Below, in pieces: positions 44,363 through 56,965 of a stretch of 64,000 bases of DNA (the first letter of the stretch is position 1; each line of letters starts with the position of its first letter). This DNA comes from Hoplostethus atlanticus (taxonomy: Eukaryota; Chordata; Actinopteri; Trachichthyiformes; Trachichthyidae). A program made the translations under genes and the position numbers. The stretch covers positions 3,216,001-3,280,000 of the forward strand of contig JAXDDX010000005.1 of the NCBI GenBank assembly GCA_034670405.1, written 5' to 3'. The notes below the pieces were generated by a model. The model was not told the origin of the DNA. It saw only the letters and a program-made list of their open reading frames with translations, and searched no databases.

Positions 44363-45329
44363 TACACAATAGTGAATTATGATTGGTAGGAGATTGCTAA
44401 CATCTTCTATCTCCTTAGATAACTAATTTATAGTTAGAGAAATAGGTAGATTGGAGTGTAACTGAATTCTCGTACTTTTTAGATGCTTTTTAGATGTACA
44501 AATTAGAAGGCAGTCACAGAATTACCTTTATAATGGCGTCTGAATGTCATAGCTGTTTTTGACCTTTTGACCATATTCTTTACTGCAGCTTTAAACAGAT
44601 TTATTCCATAATTCCATAATGTTATAAAGAACTGAACATGGGATCTAACATGTTTTTTGTTGTTGTAGCATTGCATGTGGTTTATGTATCCCCTATCTGA
44701 CAACATGCTGACCGCACTGTTCCCATCATGCAACGCAATAATAACTGGAATTAGGCACCGGGTTGATGATTCTGATGTCCTGGGGCTAAATGTCAGCCAC
44801 CCCTGAGTCATTGCTCCAAACCATAATCTTCCACAACACTTCTGGGTCTGCTCTTCTTTGCCATGACAATGAGTAAGAGCTTAGTCACAAAGAGAACAGA
44901 GGGGAACGATGGCAACTCGTGCTGGTGCTACTTGCAAGTGGAAAATGATTGGGATCCTTTGTATTTTCTTTGTACTTCTCTTCCTCAGCCCCCTAGGATT
45001 TGACGGGAGCAGATATGATGTTCAGTAATGTACATGAAAGATGAGACCCATACTGACAAAACACCAGTTATAGGGAGCAGTTTGGGAAGATGTACGACTA
45101 CGCCCAGCATGTGCAAAGACTGCGTTCTTAGCGCGCTTAGATCTTTCTCTTGCTTACACTTCCCCGGTCAAGTGACAGGCTTATTAAGAATAAGTTTCTC
45201 CTGCACCTCCCAATAAGCTATTTGTAAGCCTTGAGGTGGAGTTTATCAAGGGCCTGTAATAAGAGGCGTGTAGCCTAGGTCCGCTGTGGCTTTGTCTTCA
45301 TTTACCTGCCTGTACATGTGTTGTATTCA

Positions 45330-45590
45330 GGATTAATTTGCCGCTTTGATGTATTAAAAAGAGCCAGAGGATTTTCCAGTGGCACGCTCCCCAAGGTGGA
45401 CGGCTTTAAAAGGAGCTTTTTCTTCATTCCAGCACTTAGGTTTATTACAGATCCCCGGACTGTCCAATTTTAAAGAAATATGCCTCCAAAATGAGAGGAT
45501 AATTGTTTTTACCTTTTTCAGGCCGTGCCGTCGCTGGTAGATCACACGCGGCGGCTGACCTACATTTTATGAAACCTGAGCGGAGGCGAT
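45330..45590. promoter_or_regulatory. candidate conserved noncoding element
   Basis: High-complexity sequence with gattaattt, a TCF/LEF-like ctttgat (45344-45350), several A/T-rich motifs and no simple repeats, flanked by ordinary diverged sequence. Assignment is by texture only. Confidence 0.22.
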
Positions 45591-45895
45591 GGATGACGGA
45601 GAGTGAGGATAAAAGCGGGTGCGTGTGTCCCTTTGTGACCAAATATGATCTTGTTGTAGCTTGTTGGGGCCGGGGGGGTTCATCACAAAGTAGTTTTATT
45701 TAACAGTCACATTGAGTGAGAAGCAACGGCAATTGCTCAATCCAAAATCCGATCGTGAAAATGATATTTGCTATTATTTTTTTGTCAATTTTGCTGCAAT
45801 AACAGACGCCGGGATGACTAAACAAGCAGCAATCCAAACATTCACTTATCTGTGTACATCTCTGACAAAACGTTTACACAATTTCAAAACAAAAA

Positions 45896-45938
45896 CAGGG
45901 AGGGGAGGGGGGAGGTGGGAGGTGGGAGGTGGGGGGGG
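45896..45938 (+). repeat. G-rich tract (quadruplex-prone)
   Basis: A run of G-blocks separated by single A or AGGT-type units (three GGGAGGT units then G8) satisfies the usual four-run quadruplex pattern. A similar G-rich block lies at 41405-41460. Confidence 0.7.
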
Positions 45939-46751
45939 TGATCCATAAACGGAATGTGATGACACATCAAACCGTTCCACCAAACAGAGCCTGTCTGTCA
46001 TACACTTCCTGTTGTTTTATTTGTCCAGTTCTGTGTTTATGAGAAGCAGACACAAAGGCGACGGGGTTCGCAGCAATTCTAGACAATATGCGGATAACCC
46101 TGAGTGGGAACGAAGAATTTTGCTTGGTGAAGCTGTTTCCTATTGCTTTCTTTTTTTTTCCTGCTAAAGTGACGAGCCCGTCAAGTGGAAATCCATGTGT
46201 TAGAGTCCCGTCCCAGCCTCGTATTAGTCCCCGGTGAGCACCGCGGCACCTTAAGCTTCCTCTTCCCCTGTGGGCAGTAAAAGTTGAAGCGTTCCCACTT
46301 GCTAATGCAGTTCCCTGTCCACCGCCTCCCAGAGGAACTCAGGTGACGATTACGCTGAGTCCTCAGAGCTGGTCTTTTGCCTTAATGCTGCTCCTGTGAA
46401 TAGTGCTCGATGAACGCTGATAGGCAGCAGGGTTAGACCGATATATCAGGCCAATATCAGACTTTTACTTAAAATCAGATATCGGCCAGTCAGTGTCATC
46501 CACCTCTGATGTGATGGAGGTTCCTCTCCGACTGCAGCCAGTGAATATATTTTTATTATTATCATTTTTATTTCAGTCCTGCAATGAAATCTGCCTCAAA
46601 GTAAGAATGAAATGGCATGTTTTGCTTCCTTAATTTCCCATATTTCCTGTTGAAAGAGGATGTTGAAGCCGGGGAATAAAGGGGGCGGGACTGTTCAAAA
46701 ATCTGAGATGTTATCACTGGTCGGAATTGTTTATGTACGCCTACTGGTATG

Positions 46752-47473
46752 CCATAGAGTGGTGCAGGAATGAGTCCTAAAGCCAGGAAATGAGTTAGTA
46801 TTTTTGCATTTCGGCTTCCCTCGTCTCGAAGTCAATGGGTTTTTTGAATTGGTTTTTGGTTAGATGCCTGAAATAAGGTCTGTGGTTAACACAAGCTTAA
46901 GAGGTTTTCACGTTTCTACGACTTAAAATACGTCAGTAAATACCCCACTCGTGAATTTTGAAGCTTTTACGTGTGTTAAAAAAGGCGGTTGCTAACAAGT
47001 GGCTAAATGAGACGACAGAGGTTGTCGGGAACGTTAAACGCCATCACGCCGAACATGTTAACTCATCTACTCACTAGTCCGCCTTTACAGCCTCTAGTTG
47101 TGTTTATACTCGCACTCTACCAAACTATTCTAACTCAAACTTTCCAACTTGTAGATTTATCAATTTATAATATTTTTAGTGGTGGTGACATTGAAGTCAT
47201 GCGACCGTGGTGTAGTTGGTTTATAGCCTAACGTTAGCTTTTTACTTCTGGCAATTGCATTTACGCTTCAAAAATCATAAAATTGGTGTTCATTTATGAA
47301 GATTATTTTGCTGAACAAAATGTGTAAGTATCATAAACTTTTGTTTGCCTTATTTTCTGCAATAATCCAAAATCCAATGCAAAAATCCCATTGGCTTTTT
47401 GTCAAGGGAACCAGGGCGATGCTAACTTCCGGGTTGGCCTACAAAAATATGTCATCCCTGCACCACTCTATGG
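46752..47473. mobile_element. nonautonomous DNA transposon with perfect 17-bp inverted ends
   Basis: The left end CCATAGAGTGGTGCAGG (46752-46768) is exactly mirrored by the right end at 47457-47473. The similarity continues inward imperfectly (attttttgcatt and caatggg-like blocks on both arms). The 722-bp body is AT-rich and has no transposase. The flanks do not show an obvious target-site duplication, so the superfamily is not assigned. Confidence 0.75.
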
Positions 47474-48740
47474 AGTAGCCACTAAAGATGCACTATTTTT
47501 CCAGCAAGTAAATGCAATGGGATTTAGATGTAGAAATATAAGAAAATAAAACTTGTAATTTTTGGCATTTATTTTTAAATAGGTGTATATTATGACATGG
47601 GACATTTGTTAACAATGTCAACTTTTTTCATTTTATTGTGACTTTTAAAGAAAATTCAACACTCAGATACTCGGATACACTGTATCATCAGTCTGTGATG
47701 TCCTTTGTGATGAGGGGTTATTTACTTTTTAGTTGTACCCACTTTCCCTCAATCTGCCTTGCCTACTTCTACTTCAGTTAGGGATTTCCTACATTTCCCA
47801 GAATGCCTTTCGACAACCCCCAGAGAATGGCCATTAAGTTGTTGCCTTCAGCTGTGGGTTAGTGTAGTTGAAGATGATAGTGATAGTGTAGTGCAAGAGT
47901 TTTTCCAGTTAACCCAAAACGCAGCATGTTTTGTGGCTGCATTGCATTCTGGTCTCTCTTGGCTAAGTGATATACTTTTGGCCAGTTATATGCAGGAATA
48001 GGAAAAATACACCAGCAAAGCTACATCGCCAATAGGTGTTCTTTTATCAGTGTTAAAATGTTTTAGGGTGGATTTTCCCTTTAAAGAGCTGCTAATGCAA
48101 CTATAAGGATTTCATTAGTCTGGGTTTCAATGGAGAGGTTTTAGTTTCCCATGATGCTCTAAATGCTGTTTCAGACAAGAATAACATTCTGGGGGAAACA
48201 CTGAATCATAGCTGTCTTTTCCAAATGTTTTGTGGTTTGAAAATTGAAAAATTGAAAGACAAAATATCGCCAATCAGCAGCTTTGGTCAAGAAACAAGAA
48301 AAAACCCATACTGGTTGAATCCTAATATGCAGTGATTCATCTCCTCACAGAGCATCAGTCAGTCCCAAGCTCAGCGGCCTACAGAGTTCAGGGTTAAACT
48401 CAACAAACGGCAAACAAATCATTTTTGCTGCCATTAAAAATAAAATCCCGACTGAAACAACGTACACAAACCGAGCCGGGGGGGCAGGGGGATTAAAAAC
48501 CCTCCCGGCAGATCATGTATAACTGATGCGGTTCTGCATTTAAGGCTCCATTAGTTCATCTATCGCAGCGGGTCAGTGTCAATACGCCTGGCATCCTCTC
48601 ACTTAACAGATGTCTCGCGTTGTCCGACGTGCCCGCGCGCCTTGCTTTATGTTTCACGCACCGGTGGATACAGATGCACGTCGCTATGGTAACTTCCTTC
48701 ATCTGCAGATCTCACTGGAACACCCCCCCCCCCCCCCCCA

Positions 48741-48748
48741 TACACACA

Positions 48749-48783
<35 letters not shown>
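48741..48783. repeat. (CA)n microsatellite after a polyC run
   Basis: CA tract with two TA interruptions, preceded by about 16 C (48724-48739). Confidence 0.94.
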
Positions 48784-49479
48784 CCCAATCAAACCTAATT
48801 ATACCATATTGCTTTTCTTGTCCAACAATAAGGGAGGTTGCTGGGGGTGGGCGAGAAGGGAGAGATTTAATGTAATTATTGAGACACTTCTTTCTCTGGT
48901 CGGCGTGGCGAGAGTGAGACGCGTTCGTGATGGACGCCGCTTGTCAAAATGCCTATTGATGAAGCGCAAAAACCCAATTTGCAGTCATAAGGCAACTACC
49001 TTCCAATTATGTTAGTGCCAGAGCATTCCTCAAGCCCAGCAACTCCAATCCTTCTCTCTTCTCTGAGTGGCTAGACCATTGCCCTTGGCAGACAGGTACC
49101 AAATGGGCTGCTCTCTGCATGCTGCCTTTAATGTTTTATTGATTTGCTTAGCATACGCCCCCGATTCAACTCACATACTCCAACACTATTGCCCTTTGTA
49201 CTCGCAGCCTGACCTGCCCCACATGAAAATTACGTTATTGAAATATGTTAAATGTGTCACCCCTCCTCCTCACCCTAACTCTCCCTGAGAAAATATCTCA
49301 CCTATTGATGGATCTTTCAGGGGCCAGCAGATTGGTAATATTAGATCCCCACCAGCTTAATGACTTCTATTACTACCATTCCATCGCCCCCCCCCCTCGA
49401 CCAATCAATCATATGAACTAGGTGACATATCAAAGTCATGAATAAAATCAAAAAGGGGGATTAGGAGATATATTTTTCA

Positions 49480-49760
49480 ATTTTGATGTTGGCGTGGGCG
49501 CGACAGGCCAATTTGAGCAAAAAGAGAAAGAGAAGCGAAACAAACATTTGAGAAAGTGGCGGTGGAATTGATGAACAAGGGAGAAATTGTCACATGACCG
49601 CTCGGCCTTCCAATTTTCTCGTCCCACTTCGTAAGAGAGCGTGCGATCGCCACTCGGGCGATCCAATCACCTCAGATATTTCATGATTATCTTTCCAAAT
49701 CCCGTTATTAGCAACGGGAACGCCGATCAAATCTAACTCTCGTTGCGACCTGTGAGCCGC
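49480..49760. promoter_or_regulatory. candidate conserved noncoding element
   Basis: Non-repetitive segment with a 7-bp inverted repeat GATCGCC/GGCGATC (49645-49651 and 49657-49663, spacer 5) and A/T-rich motifs such as catgattatctttcc. The spacing suits a dimeric protein site. Enhancer status is inferred from sequence texture only. Confidence 0.25.
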
Positions 49761-49832
49761 GATGCGAGACATGCGAGACTACACATGTTAAGCAGAGGGA
49801 GGAGGCTTGTGTGTGGGAGCATCTGCATGTGT

Positions 49833-49868
<36 letters not shown>

Positions 49869-52788
49869 ACATGCATGCTCACACGCTAATGATGAATCTG
49901 CGTCTGCCATGTCCTCCGACTCCCTGAGCAGAGGAAGGGACCCTCAGACAGAATACACAACAGGGACGGACACAGCTTATTCCCAGACAATGTCAATAGC
50001 TCAAGGGTAAAATCATTTGTCACACGGAGCGAAATCCCTCCAAATGTATACATTTATTATTGTCGCTCTTTAATTGATCGCGGGGCGCCAAGAGAAATAC
50101 CAAGGGTCCGTAATACTCGCCTATCTCATTTACAAATCACACTCGGCGAAGCTTCAAGGGCATCCGGGGCTCCTCTAAGAGAAAGGGGGTGAAGAAATAT
50201 CGCTTTCTAACACTCTCTATAGTCAAGTTGCACATTCATCAAAGAGAAAGATGCATTGCAAAGCAGAAAGCAGACAGAGAAAAGGACTCATGACAAGTTA
50301 TAACGCTGAATAACTGTGACCCTATTTGCTCCATTTACTCCACCGCGATGAGCGACGAAGCCCCTGTTATTAAAGATGTCAATTTATTACATTATTACAC
50401 ACTATGTTACATTTTCATATGCTTCCTCCTTCTAGGCTGTAAGCATTGCCTCTCGTTTCCCCGCTGAGCTTTAGCTTTTAGTTTTTTTCTGTCGCTCCCA
50501 AGTAACTTTCCTGCGGTTCATCCTTCATGAAAGGCATGAAAGCTGAATGTAAACATAGGGGAGGGAAAAAAAAAACCTAATGCATGGAGCGTGGTGTTTA
50601 CGTAGCCAAACAAGCCTCCCATAATGCAACAAAAAAAATCACACGGCGCCTCACGTCTTACTGGTCATAATCCTCTGACCTTAAGCAACACATTTAGATT
50701 GAGGTGTGAACTTAAAGCACTTTTTGCTTTAAGCTCAGAAAAAAAAAAAAAAAACATGTCGCGGGGCGGGGGGAAAACGAAGAACAGTGACTAATCACTT
50801 GGCATGTTGTCACTCCTGGTTCTCACCATCATCAGGAGAACTTCCTGCCCCGCGTATAAGGGCCCCATTGTAAGAGGCTCCCATCCATCTCCTCGGCGCT
50901 GCGGGGGTTAACGGCTCTAATTTAATATGATCAGACATCTGCAGTGTTTCCCCCGTTATTATATCTCTCTCTGCATGGGAAGCTATCAATCGTAAAAAAA
51001 AAAAAAAAAGGCCACCGCCACCCCTGCACCCACCGTTGTGTACGCTCGTGCACACACACACACACACACACACACATCATGACGTGCACTCTATTCTCAT
51101 CGGGGACCACCCAGGTGCGAGGAGTAATTACTTCAACAACTTTGTGGTTGCGTCAACAATCTCGTCCCCCCCACCCCCTCCTGGCGGTACATCATCTCTA
51201 TCGCTCGCCTTCATATGGGTGACTTCCAGCTGACAATATTTCAGTCACTTCTATGCACGTGCTGATGTTCGATTGGTCGACTCATCTGGGAACGCGCCCG
51301 CCCCACCACCAGCATTCATCAGCCCACCTGTCAATCTATTTGGAGACATTTTTTTTTTAGCTTCTCTCCCTCATTCCAATAACTGATTGTTATATCTAAA
51401 CATTGCTACGATTATCTCTCCCATTTGGCTTGTGGTGGTAATGTCTGTACGAACAACAATCTGTGTCTGACGTGCATCGCGTGTGCAGACATCTGTTCCT
51501 GAGCTGCGCAGCATCCCCCCCCCCCATGATAGTCACTTCCTATTGTGATCATTTTCAATTGATTCTTTATGAGTCAATTCGAAGCTAATCGGTTGTGAGC
51601 GGCGCGGTGAAGAGAGGACCTTTGGGAGAAAAAAAAAAAGGTACCCGGGCCGACGGAGATGTTCCCCGATGATGAGACGGTACGCGAAGAAGCGAAGGAG
51701 CAAAACGCAAGAAGCAAATGATCAACAATCTGCTGTAATCTGTGCATAAAAGACCACAATCACACAGCTCTCGTCCGTGATTATATTCTAAAGTGCCAAT
51801 TATGTCGCGTCAAGAAAAAAAAAAAAAACTGCGGCGAGAGGTTGACACTCTGCAATAAAGCAAATAATTTCCAGTTGGAGGAACAGAAAAACGTTAATAT
51901 GAGGGGTGGAAGATGGGGTGAGGAGGATCTCAGTTAAAGGAAGTAGCTAATAAGGTTTAATGGTGCGTGTCAGGAAGCCACAGTATGCAGGGGAAACACA
52001 GCTGGCTTCATTTTGTAAACTATTTGATATACACATCTATCCCGCTCACAATTATCAGCTGCTCTCAGGCCACTGGGGACAGTTTAGGGACTCCAATCAG
52101 GGGCATTTTCTCCCCCGCTCTCCGATTGTCAGAGAAAAAAATACATTATTATAATAATACCGGTGGACTTGGGCGCGCCTTCGGTAGACGGAGAGTTTTT
52201 GTAGTCCTCCCAAGAGTTCATCAGCACTGGGGAGTCTGTAGATTAAATATTCCAACGCTACGCTAAAGTAATAAAACGTGACAAAAGGGATCCGAAAAAG
52301 GGTTTTTATTGCTAAACGGTGTTTTAAGAAATATGAAACATGTTCATGAACGAATTAACTTTAATCATCACGTACACATACAGTACATGCAGTGGAATTA
52401 TTTTTCTGCACACCCCCCTGACTAGATAGACACACAACATACCACCCCACACACATGCACATGCATTTTCAGGTCAGGGAGCAGATACAAGAAAATAACC
52501 TCTAAGGACTGTCCCATGAAGGTAACACCCCCCCCCCCCCCCAACCTGCAATCTCTGTTTATTAGAGATGTATTTTCCTCTTTTAGATGAGATCTCCAAC
52601 AACACCACATACATGCATACAACCGATTAAAGATAAATATTGTTGCAAAATATCGGACCCAGATGGGACTTGAAGTGCAGTTAGCAACGCAAACACGCAA
52701 TTAGATGAAACTTAACTAAGGGAGAAAAAAGGTACGAGACCTTGATGAAATGCTGCAACTTTCAAAATCATTTTCTTAATGAAGAACC

Positions 52789-52827
<39 letters not shown>
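52789..52827 (+). repeat. (AAAG)n microsatellite
   Basis: About nine perfect AAAG units. Confidence 0.96.
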
Positions 52828-54764
52828 TGACTCCTCCTTCCACAAAAAAAACGGCACAAAATTGAAACAAATTGATAAAAAAATAAGAAAATCTCACACA
52901 CTGAATCCTCTTTTCTTTAAATGTACTGAAAGCATTTCGGGGAAAAAAGGTACTTCTTGCGTCGAAAACTTGCATTGAAATGCTTTAAAAGTTCGGAAAC
53001 CTAAAATCTTTTTTTTTATTTATTTTTTTTTTATCGCTCATCGTTTGACTTCCTCAGAGGGCTTCCAATTATTTTCAGCGCCCCAAAGCAGATTTGGAGA
53101 CAGCAGAAGCACAGGAAAGGGTGAACCCGCCGGAGGGGACGCGGCTATATTCCAGTGGCTGGTGGGATTTATACTGTACTGCAGCAGGGGATAGGGCCCG
53201 TCACTAAATCATTATGACTGCAACCCTTGACTCCTGGAGGTTCTTTACCCACCGCAGCGTGTGAAAGGGTATCCCAAACTTCCCAAAAAAAAATTTGGAC
53301 GCTGTCTAACAAGCCACTTGCATTCTGATGGGCCTAATTTAAACTATTATGTTCTTGTGGTTTCCTGATCCTATTATAAATATTTGAGGGGAAGTATTTA
53401 TCATTGCGATACTGTATATCGGCCCAAATGGATTTCCTGTGCAAGCAAAGGTCAGTGATTTAGATGCATAAACATGTGAGGGGGGTTGAGGGGGGAGGGA
53501 ATCTTCTTTGCTCTGACCTGGGAAGGAGAAAAAAAAACATGGCTGTAAGGACAAACATGGGATGTGGCAATATGCTTGTCGTTAGACACGGTCGGGGATG
53601 AGGCCAGTGTCACCGAGATTGTGCAGTATCAAACTATTCTACCAAAAAAAAAAAACGACGCTGCGGCAATTTTTGTCAGACACAACATCCGGTGACCACG
53701 GCCGGTCACGGTGCAGGCTGCGGCGTGACCAATGTGGAGTACATTACCGGGGTTATGAAAGACGGGACATGCGAATAAAATGTCCAGGTTAAGGGCTTCC
53801 CGTAGACGACCGACCGTCGTGGCATGGATCAGTTCTACAATAAATATGTACTCAAACAAACATGCGTCATATCAGATGTGGACGATGATGCCTGGCCTGA
53901 GATCAGCCTGATATATTGGCACACCCACGCGTCGTTCCTACCCAGACACATTCTTTTCACTGGGAAACGTTGGAGATTCGCGAAGAGGCACAAACTGTAA
54001 TGAGGCCCCCGTCTCTCTCTCTCCCTCTCTCTCTCCCCCTGGTCTCCTCTCCCACCAGCTCTGAGGCGGTCTAAACAAGCATCTCTGCGCGCGCCGCTGG
54101 TAACGCTGAGTGTTTATCGCACCGCGCAATGTGCAGGTGACAGTAATTATCAGCAGATGACAGTGGCAGTCCCCAATGCGGACCAGATGGCGATACAAGG
54201 GTCATGCATGTACAGCCGTGGGGGTGGGGGGGTGGAGGAGGAGGAGGAGGTGCTGAAAGGCTGGGAGAAAAGGCAGGAGAAATGAAAAGGAACATCAAAG
54301 GGGGGGGGGGGCATGCTCCCTTTGTAGCAGGATAAAGGGGACATGAATTTTTTTTGTCCGCGAGAAGTCAAAGGAAAGGGGACCTGTAGGCGACGGTTGA
54401 GCCGGATCAGGCGTGATCCGGATCAGGCCCGGACCAGCTCCGAGAGAGTGTAGCGGTGGTGTCAGCTTCCCGTGCATCCTTGCACGCCCTGTTGAGGACA
54501 CGTTGCCCCCGGGCCGCAGGACACGTTAGCTCTCAAAGCCCCGTAGCACGCCGCGTACCGACTCAATTCCACGGTGAAAAAAAACAAACCATGCCGTATA
54601 CAAACCACACAAAAAAAGGGGAAACCGCCACGGGGTATTCAAGGAAAACACAGAATGACGTTCGCTGTTTGATGTCTGCGGGGGTGGGGGAGTTGATGAT
54701 GCTGTCCAAAAGCATCCATGGCAGGTGGACTGGAGACTCTGTAGTGCCTATTGGTATGAATGTC

Positions 54765-54855
54765 GGTGTCTGTCTGTCTGTGTTGGACTGGCAACCTGTT
54801 CAGGATGCCTCTCTGTCCTTGCACGCAATGCATGCTGGGATAGGCTGCAGCCCCA
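54765..54855 (+). repeat. interspersed repeat fragment
   Basis: Contains ttggactggcaacctgttc, aggatgcctctctg and catgctgggataggctgcag. This word order is a very widespread dispersed repeat in fish genomes, recognised from general knowledge; the class is uncertain. Only about 90 bp is clear. Confidence 0.5.
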
Positions 54856-56764
54856 TAAGCAGTAAACTCTGCATGAGAGAATTTACCATTGTCACATATT
54901 GTATTCTATATTATCAGAAGTTTGGTTGACAAAAAAAAGTGTTGAATCAACTTTGGATGTGAGGTACATGTACCTATATGAGGGATTGAACCCTCTACTG
55001 AGAGCACAGGATCACAGGATCACAGCGACATGGACATCTTCCCCCACTATTCAGCTTTTGTGGGTCCGGGTTGCCAGCTGAGCCGCGCGTGGCCCGCAGC
55101 CAGAAGGAGCTTTAAGGAGCTCGCTGTAGCTCACACTGGCAATTTTTTTTTTGTCAGATTGGCAAGGACCGGTCCATCCTCACAGCAGGAGGCACTCACG
55201 ATCAACATATAATCACGAGTGTCATCTCCCCGAGGTGAGGGGAGAAGACAAAAGGTGGCGCCGCGCTAGTCCGCCGTCCAAGAGTAAACACATTTGAGCA
55301 CCTGGAACAGCTATTGTGCAAAAAAAAAAGAAAAAAAGAGTGTGATGGTCAATGTCTCAACACCTAAACGGTATGTCTCCCCCGTCGCCGCGCACGGAAC
55401 GGTACACCCAATGAAAAAAAGGTGATACTGTGACTGCTCTTTCCACGGGATTAGGTGTCTCGTTAAATGCCACTCTAAAACCCCCATTAGTTCATTTCCC
55501 TCTTGGTTAATTAACATCTGGCTCTGACCTTTCCAACGGATAGGTGCAACTTTATCTCGAAAGTCAAGGTTACGGAACTATGTATCCAACCAGATTGATT
55601 ACTGATCAACCGACGGAGGCTTTGGCGAGCCGCTGTAGCTCCAGTGACCCGGGCGAGGTGGGGGGGGTCAGCACTATAAGAGGAAACCACGGAGTCGTTA
55701 CGTTCCCCGAGTGTGTCCTCGAGAGGAAATTCACTCGCGGGGAGATGTCAAGGGGAGGAGGAGGGGCCCGAGCTGCACAGGGGGTGGCCAAAATAACAGA
55801 AACGCCTAATAACATATGAACGTCAAGTAGCCAATAAGGAGCCTTCAGAGCTGCTTTGACCCCCCCTGAACTGTGTGCAGTGGGATATCGGACTGATGTT
55901 TGAGAGGCTGTAGCGTTTGAGGGCTTTCTCTAAATATAAGCCCATCTGGATGCAGGAAACAAAAAAGAAAGGGGTGAAAGATGAGTCATGAAACCATATG
56001 AGTTTTTTTTCCCCATCGCTCAGTGTTTTTTGTGCAGGTCTTTGAACGCCACCCAATGCCATAAACACAGAGGTGTTGGTTCAAATCTGTGGGACATTAC
56101 GGCTGCCGCGTCAGTGTCCGCCTATCCCTGTCGGTGATCTTACTCACTGTTCCTGCTCAATGTTTTTGCCATAAGTGGACAGCATTTTTAAGACTGTTTC
56201 CCTTGCCCACATACTCCGGCGATTCGGACACCAACTATTCGGCCTCTTCGGAGCTGTTGTGTTGCCTCATGCTGCTTTGAAAAACTCACGTAAAAAAGTA
56301 AGGACTGTCATTCCTCTTTTAAAGCTGACATATGCTGCTAATTGGCATCACCTGCGTAATAGTGATTTAGCGGCGTCCTTTTTTTTCCGCGCAGCGTTTC
56401 CGTTATTTCGGTCGACCCCGGGCGACGCCGAAGCGCCACGCCGCGGCTTCTCTCTCTCTCTGACCTGGAATACCCCTCAACCTCAACGCTTTCTCCATGA
56501 GAATAAACAGCCCATGTAGCGCCGTGTCTCTCAGTATTCTGCCGAGGTTGGGGTTTAAACCGGGGGGCTCTGATCGCCCCCCCCCCCACCCCATTCATTA
56601 CGTCAAAGTGCGGAAGAGACGTTTCTATTACCGCACCAGATGTCCAAATCAGCCGTGTTGTTTCAGCGCTTTACCGTGCCCCACCTCCCCCTGTCCCACC
56701 GTTTATTTACGTAGGGGAGCTCTGGCGGCCGGGGCGGCGGAGCAGGGGGGGGGGGTGGGCGGAG

Positions 56765-56965
56765 GGGGGAGTCCTGGCTAATTGTGAGCAGCTGTAATAT
56801 CACAGGGCCATCATTAAGAGGGCAACGGCTTTGCACACGCATTCATAATCCGCCCCGAGATGGAGCAGCGGCGGCCTCCGCGGACCGCTACTGAATTACC
56901 AGATTGTTAGCGTGGCCTAATTTTTACACTCTTGTTTATGAAAGACTAAACCGCTCAACGTGATT
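56765..56965. promoter_or_regulatory. candidate conserved noncoding element
   Basis: A compact complex segment with gctaattgtg, a CAGCTG E-box (56789-56794), an Otx/Pitx-type TAATCC (56846-56851), and a distal cctaatttttacactcttg. It lies between G-rich low-complexity blocks, so it stands out. Judged from motif content only. Confidence 0.28.

Larger units (their letters stand above)
40631..46751. other. noncoding region dense in microsatellites, no gene seen
   Basis: Tracts include a C-run near 41.24 kb, a G-rich block 41.40-41.46 kb, (TCC)n 41.61-41.65 kb, (GT)25 at 41995-42045, (CA)n at 42622-42650, three CA tracts 43.0-43.14 kb, and (CA)n 43426-43454. A MITE end (44348-44362) and a 'gttagaccgatatatcaggccaat' type repeat near 46.43 kb are present. 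No exon. Confidence 0.55.
47474..52788. other. noncoding region, no gene seen
   Basis: The end of a probable repeat is visible at about 48.05-48.09 kb (tgttttagggtggattttccctttaa). A polyC run plus CA tract lies at 48724-48783 and a GT tract at 49829-49867. From 49.26 to 50.4 kb the sequence is complex and enhancer-like. No exon recognised. Confidence 0.55.
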
